A stretch of DNA of 64,000 nucleotides. It comes from Oxyruncus cristatus (Eukaryota > Chordata > Aves > Passeriformes > Cotingidae). Of the stretch, positions 12,795 through 24,800 are shown in pieces; within the stretch, counting starts at the first letter, position 1; each line of letters begins with the position of its first letter. Both the position numbers and the translations under genes were made by a program. The DNA lies in contig VXAY01002371.1 of assembly GCA_013399855.1 (NCBI GenBank), positions 696,321 through 760,320 on the forward strand, read 5' to 3'. A model generated the notes under the pieces. The model was not told where the DNA came from. It ran no database searches and saw nothing but the letters and a program-made list of their open reading frames with translations.

Positions 12795-13800
12795 GACATG
12801 GATTAGACAGATGAACAACTGGTATATAAGGTTGACTGAATGGTTGCACTCAAATAGTTGCAATCAACACCTCAGTATGCAAATGCAGACCAGTGACGAG
12901 TGGTGTCCTCAGGGGTTTGTATTTGGACTGGTGCTGTTTAAAATCTTTGGTGATATGGACAGTAGGTTCAAGTGCATCCAGCAAGTTTGCTGACAACACC
13001 AAGCTGCGTAGTCAACATGCTGGAGAGGAGGGACGGCATCTAGAGGGACCTTGACAGGCTTGAGAGGGAGGCCTGTGTGAACCTCTTGAAATTTAACAAG
13101 GCCAAGTGCAGGGTCCTACACCTGGATTGGAGCAATCCTGAGCACAAATAAGAGGCTGGGTGGAGAATGGATCGAGAGCAGCCCTGAGGAGAAGCACTTG
13201 AAGGTGTTGGTGGATGAAAAACTTGACATGACCAGCAATGTGTACTCACAGCCCAGAAAGCCAGTCATATCCTGGGATGCATCAAAAAAGCATGGCCAGC
13301 AGGTTGGTTGAGGTGATTCTCCCTTGCTACTCCACTCTGGTGAGACCCCACCTGGAGTACTGCATCCAGCTCTGGGACCTCTAGCACAGGAAAGATATGA
13401 ATCCATTGAACTGAGTCCAAAGGAAGACCATGAAAATGAGCAGAGGGCTGGAGCTCCTCTCCTATGAAGACAGGCTGAGAGAAATGGGCTTGTTCAGCCT
13501 GGAGAAGAGAAGGCTCTGGGAACACCTTATTGTTGCCTTCTGGTACCTAGAGGGGGCTACAGAAGAGCTGGAGATGGACTTTTCACAGGGGCATGTAGCA
13601 ATAGGACAAGGGGTAATGGCTTCAAACTGACAGGGCAGCTGTAGATTAGATGTTGGTAAGAAACTCTTTACTGTGAGGGTGGTTAGGCACTAGAACAGGT
13701 TGTCCAGAGAAGCTGTCAGAGCTAGGTCAAATGGGGCTTGACAGTGAGATTGGAACTAGATAATCTTCAAGATCCGTTGTAACCCAAACCATTCTATGAC
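12795..13800 (+). mobile_element. CR1 LINE, sense, 5'-truncated 3' kilobase
   Basis: This is about 1 kb of CR1 in the same orientation as SASH1. It covers the end of the reverse transcriptase, the ORF2 C-terminus and the 3' end (cattctatgac). Recognisable ORF2 pieces include the reverse-transcriptase B-like stretch PQGFVFGLVLF, and the catalytic FADD box, here read as FADN at 12986-12997. Further downstream come [12 protein letters not shown], SYEDRLREMGLFSLEKRRL and the 3' signature agaacaggttgtccagagaa. Frameshifts and stops make it inactive. It is a typical 5'-truncated avian insertion. Confidence 0.92.
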
Positions 13801-15029
13801 CTGCTTCCTTTGTGTCTTTGGAGGCATATCTGCCTGTCTCACTGAAAAACCAGGTTTGCCTTGCCTGTCACCAGGGAAGGACAGCATTGATTTAGCTGTG
13901 AAAGAGCAAACTGCATTCTGTTGTGTCATCCATCACCGACATTAGCCATCTAAGTGGTGCTGCCAAGGTCTATATCGTAGTTGATGATCTTGAAGTCAAA
14001 GAAGAGATTGAGGTTTACTGATGGACTCTGACAGTTACTGTTGTGGCACTGAGAAGTTGCACCCATCTTTGACTTTTAAATTGCATGAATTTAAAATTAA
14101 TGCCACTGAAAAGCTACAAGGCACAGAAGTATACTTTTTTCCCACATCCATGGGATTCATTTCAACATGTAAAAGGGGAAGTGTTCAGAATCTCTCTGTG
14201 TACACAGTGGTAAAGTACAATGCATGTTTTTGGCAACTTGCTTAATCCCATGTGTTTTTACAGTACCTGCACACGTACACAGGCAAAGTCATAAAATAGT
14301 AATTAACATAAAACCATAATAAGTTTCTTGCCTTGCTTTCCAACATGTGTGTTGTCCTCCTAAGTCTTTTCTGTGCATGTTTTTAAAAGATGCTCAGCAA
14401 CCAGTTGTTTGATTACAAATGGAGTTGACCATCTAGATAACGTCATCACATGTAAATGGTATGTCTGGCAAGACAGAGTGGAGGAAAAGTAGCAAAAGTA
14501 GAGTAATTAGTAATTTGAGTGATAGAGTAATAAGCCTTTAGCCTATTTAGAAGTTTATTTGTCTGATACAGTACTACTAGTTGACAGTATCATCAAACTG
14601 CTTGAAAAACTAGCCAACCCTTGCTTAAGGAGACTAAAATACCCAGAATGATTGCAGTCAGTGATGGATGTGTGTTTAAAACACCTCCAAGGGAGTTAGC
14701 CACCAAAGCTGGGATGCTGAAGAACTTGGTGCAGTCCTGTGCCTGCTCTGTAGATGGCTTTAGCCATGTCCACTATTTTTTGCATCTTGCTTACAATAAA
14801 ATTTCAGGATCCTAAAATAGACTGCTTATTCCTTGCTATGAAATGATCACGTCTTTGTAAATTCAGTGCTGGCTGCTGTTACTGCTGTCCTGAGAGGACA
14901 CCTCTGTGTATCGCTGGAACAGGATCCCACTGTTTTGTTTTGTCTTACTGGCTGCAATAGGCCCTCCAAAGTATAAACAACATCTGAGTTGGATTAGAAA
15001 GGTATCTACAGCACAAAAAAAAAAAAAAA

Positions 15030-15076
15030 NNNNNNNNNNNNNNNNNNNNNNNNNNNNNNNNNNNNNNNNNNNNNNN
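15030..15076. other. Assembly gap (47 N) after a poly-A run
   Basis: Forty-seven N follow a 15-A run at 15015-15029. A long homopolymer or an A-tailed insertion probably broke the assembly. The open frame running through the Ns is an artefact. Confidence 0.98.
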
Positions 15077-16404
15077 TGGAGAACACACAGATAAGATTTC
15101 CCTTCATTTTGGAGTCTTCAGGCCTTATGAGGCAGACAGACAAAAGAAAAAGTAGAAGACATGGACTTTCAAGCATCTTTTTTTTTTTCCCCCCAGTAGA
15201 GCTTGAAATAAAGGGGATTTTGCCTGAATATGAGGTGCATAAGGTAAATTTACATAAAAAAATATTTCATGGAGATTTACTGTGTGTGCAGTCTCAGTCA
15301 GTATTTTAGGCTTTATCTTTGTAAGTTAAATTCATAGTGATATTTTCATCATTAATGGAGCTTTTCAAAGGTAGATACAGCGGAAATTCCGGAACAGATG
15401 GGCTATTTTTAGTGTCCCATCTATCACAGACCAAGACTGCAAAGGCATTTATATATAGAGTTAGCATTAAACATGAAAATAAAGCAGGGCTTGTTCCATA
15501 TGCAGCAAAGTGAATACCGTTCTTAAACAGTTCTTAGTCCACTTAGTACTAACAGTCTACGTAAAAATCTCTCAGCTTTCTGTAAGCTAATGATCTTCAA
15601 CAGTCTCACCACTGTTTTTGTTGGAAGACCATTTATGAGTAATCCCTCAGGCAAAGTCTGTCCATTTACAGACAGAGTTTATAGGCTGGAGACGCAGCAG
15701 ACTGCACAGCTGTGGTGGTTGGGATGACCTTATCTTCCTTTCATACTTTTGGAGGGTCCTTGGTTTTTGGAGCAGGATCTTCTGTTGAACACACTTCTGG
15801 TCTTTTGAAAATGTTTATATTTTTGACAATGCCAAGGAATAACAGGCTGTTAAAGGTAATCGTTAATTTTTTTTCTGAGCTGGTAACAATATTTTGAATA
15901 AAATAATATTTATGTTATAAATAGAAAAGACAACTCACTCCTGGTGGTCTGGTAGTTGTGGAGAGGAGAAAATCTCGTTAGCTTTGTAAGTGTTTTTCTA
16001 GGTATTTTCAATCTTGTAACATAATTTGTAGTAATTTTCTCATCCCTTTACATTCAGCAGGAATTTTGCTTTGAACTTTAGATCAGTTGAATATATTCTT
16101 ACTGTGCTCTTTTATCCCAGAGACAGTGCAGATCTGCTGGGACTGACAGACTACATTTGTATTAACTCTGTGATTTCATCTGATTGGAGCCTGAGGATTT
16201 AAGGGGGGGAAGGGTAATTGGTTGACTAACATTAGCTCCCTTTGTTTATTTTTTTTTCCTTCCTCCCTTCAGAATTTAAAAATGACAGCAAAAATGGAAA
16301 TGTACAGTGTTATGCTGTCTGGACATTAGGTACATTTCAGTGCAAATGATAGAATCATTAAAAAAGAAAACAAATTAAATTGTAATTTAAGAAGGTGCGT
16401 TCTC

Positions 16405-16490
16405 GGGGGGGGAGGGGGTGGACCAACCAAAAAAAAAACCCAGAAAAAACAAAACTAACGAACAAAATCAAACTCAAAACACCCAAACTC
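16405..16490. repeat. G-run followed by A/C-rich low-complexity DNA
   Basis: Eight G, A, five G, T, two G at 16405-16421, then an A-rich stretch with scattered C to about 16490. Only two long G runs are present, so a standard four-tract G-quadruplex would need register sharing within the 8-G run. Confidence 0.8.
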
Positions 16491-17192
16491 TGTGGTAAAC
16501 CATTTCTGTGATGTGCAGCCCAGCTTGCCATTCACATATTACTAGGAGATTTCAAAAATATCCAGCTAAGTGACGTTACTCTGGGAAGGACAGCAATGTG
16601 TATTGGCTCTGTTAGAAGTGTCAGACTTTTGTAATGTGATAGCAGCTAAACCAACAGAAGAATGAACCCAGAAGATATAATGTCTTCTATTTAGATTACT
16701 CCATTACTCCTCCTTGTTCCTTGTATAGCGTCAGCTTGACCTCCCAGGCAGACTTTCTGTGATCTCCTTCTGTGGTTCCCCAGCCACTGCTGACTAGTTC
16801 ATCTGTGTGTGCTGAAGATGGCTGGCAGCGACTTCACATATCAACTTATAGTAGCACTAGCCTGTGCTTTTTCTAAGTCCTCAAGTACAGAAACACCTCC
16901 ATGTGTCCTCAAGGAACAGTAAGGATATTACTCAAGACAGAAGTCTCGAAGTTAGTTGTAAAACGTTACTTGTAAGAAACGCAACAGCCTTGCAGTCATC
17001 AGGGAAAACAAACAAGTCTTAATAATAAATCAAGAGCATGCTGTGATGAGAATGAGAAACACATCGGGAGTATTTGGGCACATCTGTATGTGCTTTGGAA
17101 TGTCTCTTTCTTCGAAGCAGAAGGACGCTCTTCCAGCAAAGGTGCCCAGAGGAAGACAGGCCTCCATCTGTGATTTCAAAGGCGCTGGTTTC

Positions 17193-17211
17193 TTTTTTTT
17201 TTTTTTTTTTT
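17193..17211. repeat. Poly-T homopolymer (19 nt)
   Basis: Uninterrupted T run. It could act as part of a pyrimidine tract, but no matching exon follows. Confidence 0.95.
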
Positions 17212-18779
17212 CCTGCTGGCCTGGCCCCTGCTCCTCATGATGTAGGTTCTGGCGCTACACAGCTGCTCTCCTTTGATCTGTCCATGCTTTATCTTCTCTC
17301 AGTGTTGTGTAGGTTTCCTGTTTCAGCAGTGCCTGAAGCGCACAGAGAAATACTCCATTTCAAACAAGATGTTCTGTGAATTTTGTGTTTGAAGGAGAAC
17401 TCAAGCAGTCTGAAGAGATGTGATTTCTTTGGTGATTGATCAATCTGTTTTCCATAAAATAATGAAAAGGAATGGCCTTCAGCTGGAAACCTCTCTTCCT
17501 GACTCCCATATGTTATATCCCTCTTGACTTATATTTGTAGGTTTTCCCCAATGTTTTAGATTACAGCTGTATCTTGTATAAGGGAACAAAGTAGTTTGGG
17601 ATTACCAAATCCAGATTTTCCCTGGCTCTAAAGCTTCTTTGGTTGTTCAAGCAAATAGGGTTGGGAATAATTCTGTAAAAGGCAATAATTCTGTAAAAAC
17701 ATACATATGAAGTGGATGGGTAATATTTTCAAAATATTTCAATTTCAGTTTCTTATCAGAGGGATGAATTTCTTGCGTTGCTTGTGGGCATGATGAATAA
17801 AATCAGTCATGGATTAGAAACTAATTAAAGAAGAAAGACTTGAAATTATTAGCAGAATTTGGAATTCATAAGTTCATTACGAAATACACACAGGTAATTT
17901 TTTTGTTTGTTGATGTCTTTTGTCTGTTGCTGTTGAAGTTCCTGATAAGACCACAGATACAACCATTTGCTTTGTACTCATGTGAAACTAGTGGCAGTAT
18001 AGTTGTGTGCCCAGGCTCGTTTAAGAATGTAAAGAAGATAAGAATAATGTCTTATTAAATCGGTGGTTATAGATGTGAAAAAATAGACAAGCTTTTCATT
18101 ATAGAAGGTTTAATTCAAAAGCTATCCAGATAAATCAGGAAGATAAAAAAAGCTAGCAGAAGAAAAATCAGAATTTGGAAGCTTCCTTTAAGACTAATTA
18201 GGCTGATAATCGGTGTTGGAAAGAAGTCCGTCGCCCCTTCACTTCCCAGGGGCACGCGTTTCACGCTCCTGTCAGCTTTCTGTCTCGGTGTGTCCACAGA
18301 CCCATTCTGGTAGCCCAGAAGAGATTAAGCCTTAGTTGAAGTCCATTTTGACAGAAGGGAGAGATTTTAAAGTTTTGGAGCATATGGCAGGTGCTGAAAG
18401 TCACACAAATGAGAGGTAAGAAGGAAGTCAGTCATCAGAGTAGCTCTATTTTGTTCACGTGGTTAACTATTGAAAGCCACATAATTGGAGCCTTTGGTTG
18501 CTAGTGTACACAGAAGCTCACAAAATAGTTTTATTTCTCCTTTGAGAGTGGAAAGTGCTACACTTTCCATTCTCAAAACCCTTTAAAAACTTTATTAGAC
18601 TCTATTGTGTCCTTTGAGTTGGTAATTTTAGTACCATTATCCCTATTTAGGCCTCACCTCCCTGAGATTCAGCTGCTGATGAAGATTCACCTATGTAATT
18701 GCCTAATTCCTCCTCTGTAGCTAAATTTGCAACAGAGTAGCATGATATTTATATGTAGTTCAGAACAACTTGATAGCAG

Positions 18780-18925
18780 ACAATGGCATTAGTCCTGGTG
18801 TACCCCGGTGTCGCTGCAAATACTGGCCACAGGAGCCAGTGAAGCAGTACACAGTGATGGACACTCTGGGTGACCTGTGGTTCGAGCTTCTAGTCCAGTC
18901 CACTAGACCACAGTTCTAAAAACCA
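18780..18925 (-). repeat. Possible tRNA-derived SINE remnant
   Basis: On the - strand, TGGTCTAGTGG (about 18900-18912) fits an RNA polymerase III A box and is followed by a tRNA-like gactggactagaagctcg. A B-box-like GGTTCGAGC occurs on the + strand, so the promoter is not intact in one orientation. The assignment is weak and rests on motif resemblance only. Confidence 0.2.
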
Positions 18926-19470
18926 AAATTCAGATGTATCTTAAAACTCTGCCAGGCTATTACAGTGTTCCTGATCTAGCATCTTGCAGGGAAGTGTCCT
19001 GTTTTCTTCTGGATTATGGAGGACTGGTGAAGAGTGGAGCTCTATTGGTCAGTAACTGGCTGCCAACCATCTCTTCTTCCTGCTATCATGCCTCTACTTT
19101 AAATGATTGTCTGCAGGGATAATATAAAAGTAGAGGCACTGTGGTGGAGACTCTGATTTCTTCAACAATGCATTAGTTTCACTGGCATAATGTCAGTTGG
19201 TGAAGGCTGAAAAATTGCTCTTTTGTTAAACCCCAAACTAAGTATTTAATTTTGAACACCTGTGGGAAAGCATGAGAAATGGAGGGCATGGTGTGCAAAG
19301 TAGTAGGAGGTGGTGGTTTGAGGTGGTGGTGTACTATCTTGAAGTTTGGTTCTTCCGTCTGCCTGAGGAAACTCAAACTCTTATCTCCTATCTTGAAGCA
19401 AAATGCTCTGCAATTTAATATTCTGTCTTAACCTTATCTGTTGATCACCCGTGTTAACATATATAAACAG

Positions 19471-19512
19471 TTCCTGGTGCAGCAACGGGAATACCAGCAG
19501 CTCATCTTACAG
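19471..19512 (+). other. Candidate SASH1 cassette microexon (42 nt, in frame)
   Basis: A 42-nt stretch encodes FLVQQREYQQLILQ, a Gln-rich coiled-coil-like peptide. It is preceded by tatataaacag and followed by an excellent donor, CAG followed by GTAGGT. It lies in the 38-kb intron between two exons that are both phase 0 at the junction, and its 14 codons would insert without changing frame between QDLDL and EKPDVS. The immediate acceptor lacks a good pyrimidine tract (nearest C/T-rich stretch about 35-50 bp upstream), which weakens the case. I do not remember this peptide in SASH1, so it may be a species- or tissue-specific exon, or chance. Confidence 0.3.
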
Positions 19513-22500
19513 GTAGGTATTTTCACAAAGTTGGTGAATCTTTTCTTCTTCCCTTGCAGGTCAAAAAATTTAAATATTTTAAACATGATTCAACAGGAGT
19601 GGAGTAGGAATATGAATCTTAGCCCAATGTCTTTATGACTCCTTTTTAAAAATATTTAATAATTTTTTTATTTTTTATACATTTATGTAAGAAATAAATT
19701 AAAATTTAATTATTTTGCCAGTTTGGGTTACCTCACAATGGAATGATACTCTAAAAGGGAACTAAGCTGCTGACCCTCTAGCAAACTTCAAGTTTATTTT
19801 TCTTGATTGCTATTTTTGACTCCATTACTAGATATGATAACATTTGGTTTGTAGGAAAGACAATAGCGGAAAAATTATCTCCCTTGATCACTTTGTTTAC
19901 GAGTAGCGTCTCAAGTTAAAAGCGAGACTAGAACTTAGCTTAATACGAGGCTCGATGAGCATTTTGGGGGACTTGGACTTGGTAGTTATATTTGTTTTTC
20001 CTCCTTTGAATGAGTTGTGTTTAGCCTTAGTGGATTAGTTTTGTTCTGGCTATTGAATTGCAGGTGGTACCTGTAAACTTACACCTTTGCTCTTGAAATA
20101 TACAGATGTTTGTAGCAGTCATCCTAATTTGCTGAGAAATGTTAATGTTCTTCAGAAATCCTTTAACAGTGGAAATTGAAAAAACAGCCATGAGTTGCAT
20201 CAACTTTACACTTTTATTTGGTAACATGGAAATATGAAGTATCTCATAAAGCTTTCCATGACTGAATGACAAGGCGTAATTAGACATGGAACACATGTTG
20301 TTTAAAACATGTAGAAAAACAAATTAAATACATTCTTTTCAGTGTACAGTTTGGCTAAGGTAAGCAGTTTTTGTAGAAGCTAAGCAGCCATGAATTTTTC
20401 TCACTGGATGTTTGGTCTGACAGGAGTAAAGGAGGTTAGGAGAAAAGAGAGGTGAATGTAAATTTTGGTAGTTGCTTTTTGGAGGTTCCTGCTCAACTTT
20501 TTCACTGTTGCGGGTTTTGTTGGAATACTTAGACTATTGAGGCACAGGAGGTGAGGTGTGCTGAAGGAAGGAGCCTCAACTTTGGGGCAGGGAGGATGGG
20601 GTAAGGAATCCAAGAGTGTCTGGACCAAGTGTCCCAGGAGCTGGGACCTCTCACTATGTTTGCCAGGTGAAAGAAGAGGAAAGAAGGAAATTTAGTCATT
20701 GCTTGATTGCAAGGGTAAGGAGTGAAATGGTGGAAAGTTCAGTGAGTAGGGTCAGTAGAAAACCAAGCTGAAGTGAAGAAAAGCAGGTGATACACTCTGA
20801 TGGCTGCAAAGTGGAAAAAATGCCCCAAGGCAGAAAGCTATCTATGCTTGTGTGAGCCCTGAACTGTGTTGGCCAGGGTACTGTAACAGTGTAACATATT
20901 TATGATAATAAGTAACTGGTCACTTCAAGGCACAAAAAATGTTTCAATTCTATTAAGGCTTAGAGCTAGAATGGTTGCCCCAGCTTGCCAGAGACGACAT
21001 CACTCGTCAGCATACTCTTTTTCTGTGGATCTGTTGTGGTCACTGGCCAGGCTCACCTGGATGAGGCACGAGGTCAAAGGAGGAGATTTTGAGTAGCAGT
21101 TTTGACCTTTTTGTTATAGGTACTGCAGGAAAAGTGGTAAGCCACAGTCAAGGCTCTGATTGCCACTGCAGTAGGTTGCTCTGAAAATTTGCAAGGTCCA
21201 GGATGAAACTAATGAGAAAAGAGAAGTGAAAGAATAGAAAAAGTCATGGAAAGGTTGAACATTTTCTTCATAGAGTGTTTTGTATGCCTGAAAACACCTA
21301 TGGGCAAAAGGATAAAATTGAAGTTAGCCATATCTTAGTCCAGCTTCACAAAATGTCAGAAGGAATTAAAACTATTAACTTTAAAAAATAAACTGCAGAA
21401 GTTCAGTGAAAACGGAGAATACAGAAGGTATTTATTGTAATATAGCTTCATTTTGAATAGCTGAAGGACATGAGTATCCCTTGAATTTGCATCCTTAATG
21501 CATTTTTTTTGCTCTTAAAAAATTACAAACATAGAAATACCTTCCTGACCACAGTTCAGGAAGAAAATGCAGAAGAAAGGAGGAATATGTTTTATCTGAG
21601 TGAGTGATTTCAAACATCTAAGGTCTGTAATAAGTTGAAGGAGATGGGCATTTTGCCAAAAGTCACTTTCATGGGAAGCATAGCAAAGTATGGTGGGAAA
21701 CACTCTTTGTGTTAGCTTCTTGTCCATGCTACATGGAACAGGAAATGTTATTGTTTTCTCTAAATAGTGCAGACACAATTGATCTTCTCTTTGTAGTAGT
21801 TATGCATTGAGATTCTTCTGATTGCAACTATTTAAATTTCTAAAACAAGCACTATTCAATAGTAGCTTTTGTTGACGGCAAAAGGGGTATAGTTAGGGTA
21901 GGACATCACCATTGGGCTTATAGCAAGTTACCTGTTGTGTTTCTTTTCAGCCTTTGACATAAATGGCTTCTTTAATTCTTCTCTATTGAATCTTGGGGTC
22001 TTCATAGCACTGAAGCATGTTTTATCATTATCATTGAGATATTTTGAGGTGATTCCTTTGAAAAGATACTTCTATTTGCACAGTACTGGCTCTTCAAGTA
22101 TGAGAACTTTCATTAGTGACTATTACAGCACTTTTTAAATCTCTACCTATGAAGTTATAGCCTCTCTTAAAAAGCTAGCATTCTTGATTTTTTTGTGTGT
22201 GTGTGATCTCTGGGATGTGTGTGTTTGTATTGTTACACCCCTTTCCCTTTATCATTTTATGACCACAGTCCTTTTTCACCTCTCTCAGACTTGAAAACAG
22301 GAATATTTTCTGTAAGAGATGACAACAGTTTGCCATGACCCAAGGCCTAACAATTTCCTTCTTAAAAAAAAAAAAAAAAAAAAAAGTCTGAATTTAGTCT
22401 TATACATTAGATAAGGCCATTCTGTTTCCTCCTGCTAATGCAATTCCCTCTAGTTGATCTCTCTACCTGAGCAACACCTTGAAAGTTATCAGCTTCATTT

Positions 22501-24379
22501 ACTTGCAGGGAGAGATATTTTGTCAATTAGTAAATCTTGTAAATTTGATGGCAATGTTAATCTAATTCCTTTTCTAAAGGAATGCATATTCTGCAATGGC
22601 AATGCTTTAACTAATTTAACATTTATAACTCAGAAATGCTGACCCCATAGCACATAGAATCCATCATTATTCATAGCTCAAATCCAACCAAAATGGAACT
22701 ATAAAGATGAACTATGTTTTGTCTGATCTCTTTAATGGGAGAGAGATGAAACTCCAGTTTTTTTCACCTAACACCAAATCTCACCAAAGGAGATTTGGAA
22801 ACCTAAAAGGGTAATAAATTAAATAAACTTGTCTTTCAGCTTTTTGAAAAGTGGAATGAAAATGGGCATATTCACCAGAAGTCTTAATTTCAGCTCACGA
22901 GTATTTAATGCAATTTTAGTAGCTCCTTTTATTAAGAGTGGCCTATTAGAAGTTTTTAAGGAACCTAATGACTGTCCATGTCTCTGGCTTTGGTGGAGTT
23001 CATTACCTGTAGTGAGAGTGTGCAAAAATTCATCTTAGGCTTCACACTAAGAAAATTAACTTTACTTGGCATGATTCATGCTTCCCATCCTGGTCTCAGT
23101 AGCTGCTGTTGCTCATCTCAGGACTGGATAGGTGAGCAAGGTTTACAGAAGTTGGACCTGTTTCTTATCCTGGTTCATTACATGAACATGATAAATCCTT
23201 TTGATTAAGAATGTATAAGCCTGCAGAAAGAGGTTACACAAAAAGAAAAAAGTTTCTTGAAACATAAGCTTATCAGTCTTTGTATCTGTTCTGTTACCAG
23301 CAGCTTCAGGTGCAGCTATGTTGAGTGGCAAGATATGTTCAAAATGGAGAATGTTATGGATTATTATCACGTGTAAGACATCCATATTGTTCTAATGGTT
23401 TTTATCTCTCTGTTTGAACATAAGACTTTTATTTCCACCTCTGTTACAGAGCACCTAAGTGCCAGATGAAAGGAACAAATCCAATGCTGGGTTTGTCACC
23501 CTCTTTCCCAGAGCAGATGAAGAATAAAATACCTGTGGAAACTGCATTGTTCTCTAATAGTCATGTATAGCCCTCAGTGATAGTTCAGATAGTGCCTCTG
23601 TACTGCCTTGTTACAGTAGATTTAGAGGAGGAGCCTCCATCTTTTTTTCTGTAATAACTTTCCTCCCGTGACACCATGTTTATTTTCTAGGCTGTTCTTC
23701 TTACTAGTCCTTATCATGTTCCTTTTCCATCCTGTCCCTTAGCAACTCAGTCTGTACCCTCCTGCCTTCCTCATTTCCCTCCACCCATGCATCTTTTCAA
23801 AGCTTCATAACTTTTTCTCTCTTCAGTACTCAGAGTAGAACAGTCCTTGCAGCACCCTTTCTCTATTCGTTTTGTCCCACATGATTCATTTTCTCTTTTC
23901 CTTGACTGCCTCCTACACCCTACCTTTTTTCCACCCTTCCATATTCCTTATTCTTTCTTATACTTGCCTCCCTGAGTTGGGTGTTGTTACCTTGTGGAGA
24001 AGGAGTGGTTTTGTGAAACCAGCTATGCTACTTCTGCAGAATAGCAGTGGAAAGATATAAGAGATCAGAAATCTGTGCAAAAACATTCCCTTAAAGACTC
24101 ATGAGTTGAGGGTGATGCAAGTGTAAAATGTCCCTTGAAATACAAAATAAAGAAAAAATTAAGCTGTGTATTTAAGAGTGGAAATTCTTTTTGTAGTTGT
24201 GTGTGAAATGTATAAACCAGAAGTGAAACACAAGTATAGCAGTATCTGATCTTTTCTGTTGTGGTTGAAGGTGGGTTACCAAACCTACTTTATGTTTAAA
24301 TACTGTTGTGTTTCATGGAATTTACCTTGGCTTCATTTTATAATTTTGAGAAATCACCTGGTGCACCCTTTGCCCCAAG
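19513..24379. other. Intronic sequence, no repeat family recognised
   Basis: Ordinary AT-rich intron. It contains a strong acceptor-like AG at 19559 just after the candidate cassette exon, a 22-A run at 22364-22385, a (GT)n stretch near 22194-22204 and a long pyrimidine-biased tract at about 23640-23960. I see no spliced coding frame. Confidence 0.5.
22364..22385. repeat. Poly-A homopolymer (22 nt)
   Basis: An uninterrupted run of 22 A. No SINE or LINE body is recognisable immediately upstream, so it is more likely simple sequence than a retroposon tail. Confidence 0.95.
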
Positions 24380-24800
24380 ACAGATTCAGCTGTTTTTATC
24401 ATGTTTGACAGATGTTGATCAGACCTGTCTTTATAACTGTCCCAGCATGTTGATTCCACTGTCTCCCTAGGCAAACTATTTTAGTGTTCATAGTATTAGT
24501 AGTACAGCGGTGGTTCTTTACACAACAGCATGACACTAGGGCTCATGCTTAGTTTATGATTCACAGTAATCCCTATGTCCTTTTCTGTCAACTCGTTAGC
24601 TCTCCAGATGTTCCCCACCCTGCATCCATTTGTCTGGGTAATTCTGTTTAAATGCAGTACCTTTCAGATCTCCATGTTGCATAGCATCTGATTTCCAAAC
24701 ATTAGGCCAGAATAACCTGCTTTTTCATCAGTTATTTCCCTAGCAGTGGAGGTGAATTGACATGTTTGTTCCTCTGGAATGGAGCCTTATATGAAAACAA
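24380..24800 (-). mobile_element. Old CR1/L3-type LINE fragment, antisense
   Basis: The + strand shows diverged antisense landmarks of the CR1/L3 3' region: tgattccactgtctcccta with ggcaaactattttagtg, then gctcatgcttagtttatgat and cctatgtccttttctg, in the order expected for an antisense copy with an internal deletion. It is far more diverged than the CR1 copies at 8.4 and 12.8 kb, implying an older insertion. Borders are approximate. Confidence 0.55.

Larger units (their letters stand above)
13801..18779. other. Intronic sequence with one assembly gap
   Basis: No recognised gene or mobile element. The region includes the poly-A/N gap near 15.03 kb, a G-rich run at 16405-16421 followed by A-rich low-complexity sequence to about 16490, a 19-T run at 17193-17211, and a small CpG cluster at 18210-18290. 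Confidence 0.5.

Noticed and set aside
13430..13630. 66-codon + strand open frame (SYEDRLREMGLF...)
   Set aside because: It is a piece of CR1 ORF2, not a host gene.
15030..15076. Open frame spanning the N run near 15 kb
   Set aside because: It is an artefact of translating Ns as unknown residues.
23640..23960. Long pyrimidine-rich stretch ending in ctctcttcag, as an exon acceptor
   Set aside because: The sequence after the AG (tactcagagtag...) has no convincing coding frame or nearby good donor in phase with SASH1.
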